From Azospirillum lipoferum (GTDB taxonomy: Bacteria > Pseudomonadota > Alphaproteobacteria > Azospirillales > Azospirillaceae): DNA of 64,000 nt. The notes beneath the pieces were generated by a model, which saw only the letters and a list, made by a program, of their open reading frames with translations, searched no databases and had not been told where the DNA came from. Each line of letters opens with the position of its first letter. The stretch's first letter is position 1. The translations under genes and the position numbers were made by a program. The DNA is taken from assembly GCF_024170005.1 (NCBI RefSeq), contig NZ_JALJXJ010000018.1, positions 62,001 through 126,000 on the forward strand, written 5' to 3'. Positions 59,001 through 64,000 of this stretch are shown here, piece by piece.

Positions 59001-59634
59001 GAATGGACGGGAGACGATCGACCCGCCGGATTGCGACCTTCAGATGCCGGCCGGGAATCTGCCCGCCCTGGTCCGCGACGGGGTGGCGCGCTATCCGCAC
59101 CGTCCGGCCTACCTGCGCCCCGACCCCGACCTCGTCACCCGGTGGCGCGACCGCCTCGCCACCCTGCCCGGCCTGAAGGTGGGGCTGGCATGGCGCAGCC
59201 AGATCGTCACCGCGCAGCGCGCCGCCGCCTACACCGGCCTTGCCGACTGGACGGCTCTGCTCGACCTGCCCGGTGTCAGCGTGGTGATGCTGCAATATGG
59301 CGACTGCGCCGCCGAGCTGGCCCGGGTGGAAACGGCCACGCGCCGGCTGCACCGCTGGGACGACCTGAACCTGAAGGATGATTTCGAAGCGGTGTCCGCC
59401 TTGATCGCCAATCTGGATCTGGTCATCTCGCCAGCCACGGCGGTGGGCGAGCTGGCCGGGGCGCTGGGCACACCGGTCTGGCGGCTCGGCACCCGCGACT
59501 GGACGCAGATGGGCACCGGCATACGCCCCTGGTTCCCGTCCATGCGCCTGATCCAACCACCGGAAGGCCAGGGGCTGGCTGACGCCGCCCGGCAGGCGGT
59601 GCGTACGCTGGCGGCGTTGGTTCCAACCGGATGA
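56083..59634 (+). CDS. Tandem TPR-glycosyltransferase protein (TPR-GT-TPR-GT)
   Basis: An 1183-residue soluble protein with two complete modules. TPRs at about 1-325 are followed by a GT-B-like domain at about 329-625 (GWAGYERRF, LLVWREQGVGDEVMFAS, GLRVGIGWRSQLMTADRKAA, DLVISPAMSAGELAGALGVP). After a linker, a second TPR set lies at about 660-875 and a second GT-like domain at about 883-1183 (GWAGYSRRF, LLVWSEQGVGDEILFAS, DLVISPATAVGELAGALGTP). The start is a GTG at 56083; an ATG at 56101 is an alternative. It overlaps the next TPR gene by four bases. The 458 bases 57463-57920 recur inverted at 62678-63135. A protein-glycosylation role is inferred from FlmG-like architecture. Confidence 0.8.
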   Translation: MAKHTNMLAQAVAHHQAGRPAEAERGYREVLAADPRNADALHLLGVLALQSGRAEEAVTLIGKALAQAKGVADYWDNLGSALSAAGRPDDAAQAHRNATILDPQGAQRRHNMGNALAALGRHDEAQRAFATALALKPDYAKAWYNLGNGHAVRHRYADAVTALDRAVRLAPGMVEAHNNLGDALAMAGRLEEAVAQHRLVTRHRPDDATAFYNLGAVLQQKGALESAEIAYRQALKRNPRHSAALNNLGSVLKRLGRPDQAELCHRQALELHPEFVEARYNLGNALQAQGRYEEATACFEEALAQQPDLATATYNLSLLALLHGDLSRGWAGYERRFAAGEAMPNRHFPIPRWGGELLRGKRLLVWREQGVGDEVMFASCYADVIAWAGGPITIECDPRLVPLFRRSFPNATVRAESCTGDAFGGNPREMIDPIDCDLQVAAGDLPELLRGSLSAFEPQGSWLVPNPALVKRWAERLAALGPGLRVGIGWRSQLMTADRKAAYVMLEHWGPLFAVPGVVFVNLQYGDCEAELRAAEERFGVTIHRWADLNLKDDFDGAAALAANLDLVISPAMSAGELAGALGVPVWRFGTRDWTQLGTGIRPWFPTMRLFQPSPGAGLDSTVGAMAKALHGMMPEPLPVAAVQGSAEPEQRIDFDALLNRAADLHRAGRLEEAEAAYRTAIAAAPRHEAPGLPDALHLLGLLMHQTGRNEKALALIGEALRIDPNFPQAWNHLGLVHEMEKRHAESSYAFARALALHPAYPEALTHLGLVHQMGGRVREAVRLHRRAIAIQPDHPPAHANLGHARELGGQTAEATDHYRRALALQPESAEANNNLATMATLAGQLEEAKSHLRRALRVDSGFALAAWNLGLMDLADGRIMEGWAGYSRRFSARQLQRARRIDRPVWTGEALQGRRLLVWSEQGVGDEILFASCFDALNGLDGPVTVESDRRLVSLFARSFPWMAVRAETVDPNGRETIDPPDCDLQMPAGNLPALVRDGVARYPHRPAYLRPDPDLVTRWRDRLATLPGLKVGLAWRSQIVTAQRAAAYTGLADWTALLDLPGVSVVMLQYGDCAAELARVETATRRLHRWDDLNLKDDFEAVSALIANLDLVISPATAVGELAGALGTPVWRLGTRDWTQMGTGIRPWFPSMRLIQPPEGQGLADAARQAVRTLAALVPTG
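57463..57920 (+). repeat. 458-bp segment repeated inverted at 62678-63135
   Basis: Lies inside the first GT domain of the tandem TPR-GT gene. Aligned by eye without gaps to the reverse complement of 62678-63135, with about a dozen mismatches. Sequences flanking both copies diverge clearly, pointing to gene conversion rather than whole-gene duplication. Confidence 0.9.
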
Positions 59635-60314
59635 GCGCTACCTCCGTCCTGCTGGCTGAGGCGTTCGACCGGCACCAGACCGGCGGCTTCGAAGAGGCGG
59701 AGCGTCTCTACCGCCGCATCCTCGCCGGCGAACCGGCTGAGGCGGAGGCCCTGCACCGCCATGGCCTGCTGGTCGCCCAGCTTGGCCGGCTTGAGGAGGC
59801 CGACCGGCTGCTGACCCGGTCGTTGACCCTGGAGCCGGCAGCAGCCGAGGTGGCGGTCAACCATGCCAGGATCCTGCGTGCGCTCCAGCGGCCACAGGAT
59901 GGGGCTCGCCGGTTCCGCCACGCCCTGGCGCTGACACCCGCCCTGTCGACCGCGCTGGAGGGGCTTGGTCATGCCGAACGCGAAGGCGGCGATAGCTCGG
60001 CGGCGGCCGGTGCCTATGGCCGGGCGGCGCTGCTCGGCGCCGGAGCGGCGGTGCTGCACCAATGGGGCATCGCGCTGGACGGCATCGGTCGCCTGGAAGA
60101 GGCGGCAGAGGTTCTGCGCCGCTCGGCCCATCTCGATCCGATGGTGCCGTCGGTCGCCGCCAAGCTGGCCGCAATCCTCCATCGGCTGGGGCGTAACGGC
60201 GAGGCTGCCGCCTGGTATCGCCACGCGCTGGTGCTTCAGCCCGGCCGTAGCGAACTGCGCGAGGCGTTTTCCGACATCGCCGTCACGCGCAGTGACTTGC
60301 CACCTGCGGCATAA
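59631..60314 (+). CDS. Tetratricopeptide repeat protein
   Basis: A 227-residue protein of about six TPR units (EEAERLYRRILAGEPAEAEA, LEEADRLLTRSLTLEPAAAE, LEEAAEVLRRSAHLDPMVPS) without another domain. The ATG overlaps the stop of the tandem TPR-GT gene by four bases, so the two are translated together. It is probably a helper or substrate-binding subunit. An 8-bp hairpin (60314-60332) without a T run follows the stop. Confidence 0.8.
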   Translation: MSATSVLLAEAFDRHQTGGFEEAERLYRRILAGEPAEAEALHRHGLLVAQLGRLEEADRLLTRSLTLEPAAAEVAVNHARILRALQRPQDGARRFRHALALTPALSTALEGLGHAEREGGDSSAAAGAYGRAALLGAGAAVLHQWGIALDGIGRLEEAAEVLRRSAHLDPMVPSVAAKLAAILHRLGRNGEAAAWYRHALVLQPGRSELREAFSDIAVTRSDLPPAA

Positions 60315-60547
60315 CCCTTTGGTTCAAAGGGTCGGATGACCTCCGGATGGTATTGCGCGAAATGATTTCAAGATCCCACCCCTGCGACCCACTGTCATAC
60401 ATCTGAACGGTTGGGGCATTTTTTCGCATGGTTTGACCGCATAAAACGCAAGATTAGGGTTGTTCGGCGCTTCGGATGGGTGAACACTGATGTCACCGGC
60501 CCGTCACATTGAGGCGGGACGGGGACTGATCCCATGGAGAGCGACTC

Positions 60548-60727
60548 ATGCACACTGAAGCTCGCCTTTCGTCTCTGCAAGAAAAGCACATGCGCCTGGA
60601 CCGGGCGATCCTCGACGAGGAAAAGCGCTCGTGGCCGGATGAGAGCGCAGTAAAGCGCCTCAAACTTGAAAAGCTGCACGTCAAGGAAGAAATCGACCGC
60701 CTGACGCGCCCCGGCCCGATGAATTAA
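60548..60727 (+). CDS. YdcH/DUF465 family small protein
   Basis: A 59-residue, highly charged helical-hairpin protein: MHTEARLSSLQEKHMRLDRA, then a central EEKRSWPDESAVKRLKLEK and the ending KEEIDRLTR. The pattern of two amphipathic helices with KLEKL and an ending that reads KDEI-RL matches DUF465. GGAGAG lies seven bases before the ATG. A perfect 19-bp terminator lies about 50 bases after the stop. It is easily missed because of its size. The 233-bp gap upstream has no other gene that I can see. Confidence 0.85.
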   Translation: MHTEARLSSLQEKHMRLDRAILDEEKRSWPDESAVKRLKLEKLHVKEEIDRLTRPGPMN

Positions 60728-60775
60728 TCCCCCAATCACAGCAACGACCTTTAAGCATCAACCCTGAACAGGGTT

Positions 60776-60818
60776 AAAAAGGCCGGGTTGAGGCGGACTG
60801 CCTCAACCCGGCCTTTTT
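60776..60818. terminator. Bidirectional rho-independent terminator
   Basis: A perfect 19-bp stem with a 5-nt loop, A5 on one side and T5 on the other, serving the small DUF465 gene on the plus strand and the large TPR-GT gene on the minus strand. The minus-strand gene's stop codon lies at its edge. A second hairpin, AACCCTG-AA-CAGGGTT at 60760-60775, adjoins it. Confidence 0.95.
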
Positions 60819-63800
60819 AGTGGCCGGCCATTTTGGAGACCATCTGGCGGAACCGCTCAAGCTCTGCCGTCACCGTCGGCAGCAGGTCGGCCACCCGTTG
60901 GCCGGGACCAGTCCAGAACAGCCGCATCGACGGGAACCAGGGCCGCACCGCGGTGCCGAGCGCCGTCCAATCGCCCGTCCGCCCCAGCCGCCAAACCGGA
61001 ACGCCGAGCGCCCCCGCCAGTTCGCCGGTGGAGGTCGCCGGTGCGATCACCAGATCCAGGGCCGACATCAGCGCCGCCGTGCCGTCGAGATCGTTGCGCA
61101 GGTCGAGGTCGGCATAGGCATGCGGCGCCCGGCCGAAGGCCTCGCGCGCCGCCGCCAGTTCCGCTCCGCAGTCGCCATATTGCAGGTTGACCGGAATCAG
61201 GCCAGGCAGGGTCAGCACCAGCCGCCAGTCCTCGATGCGCGTATAATCCGGCATGCGGTCGGGGTCGAGCTGACCGCTGCGCCACGCGATGCCGACCCGC
61301 AAGCCTTCCCCCAATCCGGCCAGACGCCGCCGCCAGACCTCCACCGCCGCCGGTTCGGCGTGCAGCGCCGGTTCCACCGTGGCGAAAGCCGACAGGGACC
61401 CACCGAGATGCCGCGACAGTGATCCGATGGGAACATGGGCGTCGATGTCCGCCACCGGCTCGTCCGGTTTGACCGGGACCGGCCGCACCGTCGCCTGCGG
61501 GAAGGAGCGGGCGAACAGCGGCACGAAGCGGGGATCGCATTCGACCAGGATATGGCCACCCACACGGCCGGCCCGTGCGATCAGGTCCGGCAGGCACTGG
61601 GCGAACATCAGCTCGTCACCGATCCCCTGCTCGCGCCAGACCAGCAGGCGCCTGCCCGACAGATCCCCGCCCTCCCAAAGAGGGACGCCGGGGCGCCGGA
61701 AGGCCGCCGTCATGTCTCCCGTGTCGAAGCGGCGGTCGTAGCCGTCCCAGCCCTGCGCCAGCCGGCCGGCCACCAGAGCCAGTATTCCGCCGTTGAAGGC
61801 CGCTGCCGCATGGCCAGGCTCCACCGCCAGCGCGCGGGCACACCACGGACCAGCCGCGGCATCGTCCCCCAGTTCGCGCAGCAACCGGCCACGGTTCGCC
61901 ATCGCGTCGGCCAAAGCGGGGGCGAGCACCAGGGCACAACGCCCTGCCCGCTCCGCCCTATCCAGCCGCCCCAGGCGGCGCAGCGCCACCGACCGGTTCA
62001 ACCAACCCGCCTCCAACCCCGGCGACCGGCGAAGGGCCTGCACATGTGCCTGCTCAGCCTCGCTCCAGCGGCCCAGCCGGGCAAGCGCGACGCCCAGATT
62101 GTCGTGCGCCTCCGCCACATCCGGATCCGATCTGACCGCCAGCCGGTGGAGCCGGGCCGCCGCCTCGCTCCGCCCCAGCGCGTCCAGGGCATTGCCGAGG
62201 TTGGTCAAGGCCGCCGCGCTGCCGGGCTGGATTGCCAGGGCTGCCCGGAAACTTGCCGTCGCCGGCCCTGCGCGCCCAAGCGCCAGCCGGACATTCCCCA
62301 GGCTGATATGCGCCGTCGCATAATCCGGAGCCTCGGCGATCGCCGCGGCGATGCGCGGTTCCCCTTGCTCCGATTCCCCGGACTGGTGGGCGAGCAGGCC
62401 CGACAGGTGCAGGGCCACCGGGTCGCGCGGTCGGCTCGCCAGCACCCGCTCATAAAGGGGAGCGGCAACATCCAGGGCACCGGTGCGATGGGCGGCGACC
62501 GCCCGTTCCAGCAGCCCGTCCGGGTCGGGGTCCGGATCCGCAGGGTCGCCATCGCCATTTCCGGATTGGCCATTTCCGGGCCCGGCCGGCATAGCCGACC
62601 GGATCCGCGGTGACGCGATGGCGCGCAAGGTCGTCGCCATCCGGGCAGTCGCGGACTCCAACCCTTCGCCTGGATTGGGCTGGAACAGGCGCATCGTCGG
62701 GAACCAGGGACGGATACCGGTGCCCAGCTGCGTCCAGTCGCGGGCACCGAAGCGCCAGACCGGCACACCCAGCGCCCCCGCCAGCTCCCCCGCCGACATC
62801 GCTGGCGAGATCACCAGATCCAGGTTGGCGGCCAGGGCCGCCGCCCCATCGAAATCATCCTTCAGGTTCAGGTCGGCCCAGCGGTGGATCGTCACGCCGA
62901 AGCGCTCCTCCGCCGCCCGCAGTTCGGCCTCGCAGTCGCCATATTGCAAATTGACGAAGACCACGCCGGGGACGGCGAACAGCGGCCCCCAATGCTCCAG
63001 CATCACATAGGCCGCCTTGCGGTCGGCGGTCATCAACTGGCTGCGCCAGCCGATGCCGACCCGCAGGCCCGGCCCCAGTGCCGCCAGCCGTTCAGCCCAG
63101 CGCTCCACCAGCGCCGGGGCCGGCACCAGCCAGGATGGCCGCGCGGAAAAGCGCTTCAGGTCGGCGCGCAGCAGGCGCGGCAGGCTGCCGGCGGCAATCT
63201 GGAGGTCGGCGTCGCGCGGGTCGGCGCTCTCCGGCCGGACATCGGCATCGGGGAAGGAGCGTGCGAACAGCGGAACCAGACGCGGATCGCATTCGATCAC
63301 CAGACGCCCGGCACGCCGCATCGCCTCCTCATAGCAGGAGGCGAAGAGGATCTCATCGCCCACCCCCTGCTCCCGCCAGACCAGCAGGCGGCGCCCGGCG
63401 ATGTTCTCGCCGCGCCAGGCCCGCATGGCGAGCCGGCGCCGCTGGTCCTGGAACTGCGGCGTGGCAAAGCGCCACTCATGGTCGGCCCAGCCGGCCCGCA
63501 GCTCGCCGGCCTCCAGCAACAGGAGGGAACGGTTGTAGCGGGCCTGCGCGTGCTTGGGATCGGATTCCAGCGCCGCATCGAAGGCGGCGAGGGCCTCCTC
63601 CTGCCGTCCGTGCCGTTTCAACAGATAGGCAAGGTTGCCGTGCGCGTCGGCCAGCGACGGTGCGAGGTCGATGGCGGTCCGATGGCAGGCCTCCGCCTCC
63701 GCGACCCTGCCCAGCGCCTCCAGGGCATTGCCCCGGTTGGTCCAGGCGACGGCGTGGCCGGGGTCGCAGCGGGTCGCACGCTCCAGCAGGCGCGCCGCCT

Positions 63801-64000
63801 CGTCGAAGCGGAGCAGCTTGTGGAGGGCGCCACCCAGGTTGCTGAGGACGTCCGCCGCCGCCGGTGTGAGGCTGACCGCGATCCGACGCGCCTTCACCGC
63901 ATCCCCGGCGCTGGTCGCCAGTTCAGCAAAGTGGCTGTGAGCGGGGGCCAGATCGGGACGCAGGCGCAGCGCATGCGTCACGGTGGATCGGGCTGCCTCC
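60817..64000 (-). CDS. Tandem TPR-glycosyltransferase protein, N terminus beyond window
   Basis: At least 1060 residues. The frame is open to the right edge and still in TPR sequence there, so the true start is outside. The order read on the minus strand is TPRs, a GT-like domain (GRRLLVWREQGVGDEILFAS, GLRVGIGWRSQLMTADRKAA, DLVISPAMSAGELAGALGVP), a Pro/Asp-rich linker (ADPDPDPDG), a second TPR set, and a second GT-like domain (GRRLLVWREQGIGDELMFAQ, DLVIAPATSTGELAGALGVP). It has the same architecture as the gene at 56083, in opposite orientation. It shares the 458-bp near-identical segment (62678-63135). Probably a paralogous protein glycosyltransferase. Confidence 0.8.
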   Translation of the reverse strand, partial: EAARSTVTHALRLRPDLAPAHSHFAELATSAGDAVKARRIAVSLTPAAADVLSNLGGALHKLLRFDEAARLLERATRCDPGHAVAWTNRGNALEALGRVAEAEACHRTAIDLAPSLADAHGNLAYLLKRHGRQEEALAAFDAALESDPKHAQARYNRSLLLLEAGELRAGWADHEWRFATPQFQDQRRRLAMRAWRGENIAGRRLLVWREQGVGDEILFASCYEEAMRRAGRLVIECDPRLVPLFARSFPDADVRPESADPRDADLQIAAGSLPRLLRADLKRFSARPSWLVPAPALVERWAERLAALGPGLRVGIGWRSQLMTADRKAAYVMLEHWGPLFAVPGVVFVNLQYGDCEAELRAAEERFGVTIHRWADLNLKDDFDGAAALAANLDLVISPAMSAGELAGALGVPVWRFGARDWTQLGTGIRPWFPTMRLFQPNPGEGLESATARMATTLRAIASPRIRSAMPAGPGNGQSGNGDGDPADPDPDPDGLLERAVAAHRTGALDVAAPLYERVLASRPRDPVALHLSGLLAHQSGESEQGEPRIAAAIAEAPDYATAHISLGNVRLALGRAGPATASFRAALAIQPGSAAALTNLGNALDALGRSEAAARLHRLAVRSDPDVAEAHDNLGVALARLGRWSEAEQAHVQALRRSPGLEAGWLNRSVALRRLGRLDRAERAGRCALVLAPALADAMANRGRLLRELGDDAAAGPWCARALAVEPGHAAAAFNGGILALVAGRLAQGWDGYDRRFDTGDMTAAFRRPGVPLWEGGDLSGRRLLVWREQGIGDELMFAQCLPDLIARAGRVGGHILVECDPRFVPLFARSFPQATVRPVPVKPDEPVADIDAHVPIGSLSRHLGGSLSAFATVEPALHAEPAAVEVWRRRLAGLGEGLRVGIAWRSGQLDPDRMPDYTRIEDWRLVLTLPGLIPVNLQYGDCGAELAAAREAFGRAPHAYADLDLRNDLDGTAALMSALDLVIAPATSTGELAGALGVPVWRLGRTGDWTALGTAVRPWFPSMRLFWTGPGQRVADLLPTVTAELERFRQMVSKMAGH
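62678..63135 (-). repeat. Inverted copy of the 458-bp segment at 57463-57920
   Basis: Lies inside the first GT-like domain of the minus-strand TPR-GT gene. The match is gapless by eye and includes third-codon positions, which argues for very recent exchange between the two paralogues. Confidence 0.9.

Noticed and set aside
60517-60547. A sigma-54 or stress promoter directly before the DUF465 gene
   Set aside because: No GG-N10-GC or GGAAC-N16/17-GTT match; only a weak TTGACC box near 60433 with a poor -10.

Overview
The window is high-GC alphaproteobacterial DNA whose gene content fits Azospirillum or a close relative in the Rhodospirillales. This rests on a dctA-dctBD C4-dicarboxylate system, a hook operon behind a sigma-54 promoter, general-stress-type (GGAAC-N16-GTT) promoters, Liv-type ABC transport and many TPR proteins. 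The taxonomic call is inference; no rRNA or tRNA gene was seen. Both ends cut genes: malic enzyme on the left and a TPR/glycosyltransferase protein on the right.

Layout. 1-5600: C4-dicarboxylate block. maeB (partial) and dctA lie on the minus strand, divergent from dctB-dctD, with a sigma-54 promoter and two DctD-type palindromes between them. 5600-10334: an MBOAT/SGNH O-acetylation pair followed by a secreted DUF5648/RTX-repeat protein. A frameshifted relic of that protein's promoter and 5' end sits just before the MBOAT gene. 10575-19425: a small protein, then a very large trehalose/maltose gene encoding one polypeptide with maltokinase, TreZ and 4-alpha-glucanotransferase modules, followed by treY. 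A stress-type promoter precedes the fusion gene. 19479-20962: a secreted Ser/Gly-rich protein, a stand-alone receiver protein and a small FlbD-like protein. 20971-29410 (minus): one tightly packed operon with acyl-CoA dehydrogenase, acyl-CoA ligase, a complete Liv-type ABC transporter, a hotdog thioesterase and an enoyl-CoA hydratase, suggesting uptake, CoA activation and degradation of an organic acid. 29684-38054: a GST, a GNAT/ATP-grasp/metallophosphoesterase operon of unknown function, and a 5'-nucleotidase-like protein with a degenerate metal site overlapping a sensor kinase.

38061-64000: flagellum-related region with interruptions. flgE-flgK-flgL lie behind a near-consensus sigma-54 promoter and a palindromic upstream element. 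flgE and flgL share an unusual repeated beta-rich module. Unrelated genes follow: a TRAP binding protein, a GH13 alpha-glucosidase, and a membrane pseudokinase convergent with a PP2C phosphatase. Then come an FlgC-like rod protein, a YjfB-like and a FlaG-like protein, and an island of TPR proteins. Three of the TPR proteins in the region carry GT-B-type glycosyltransferase domains, two of them as tandem TPR-GT-TPR-GT proteins, and one carries a methyltransferase domain. By analogy with the TPR-glycosyltransferase FlmG of Caulobacter, the island may modify flagellin or another cell-surface substrate. Two of its genes share a near-identical 458-bp inverted segment that looks like recent gene conversion.

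The best candidates for something undescribed are the triple-fusion trehalose enzyme, the TPR-GT island, the pseudo-nucleotidase/kinase pair, the pseudokinase/PP2C pair, and the GNAT/ATP-grasp/phosphoesterase operon.
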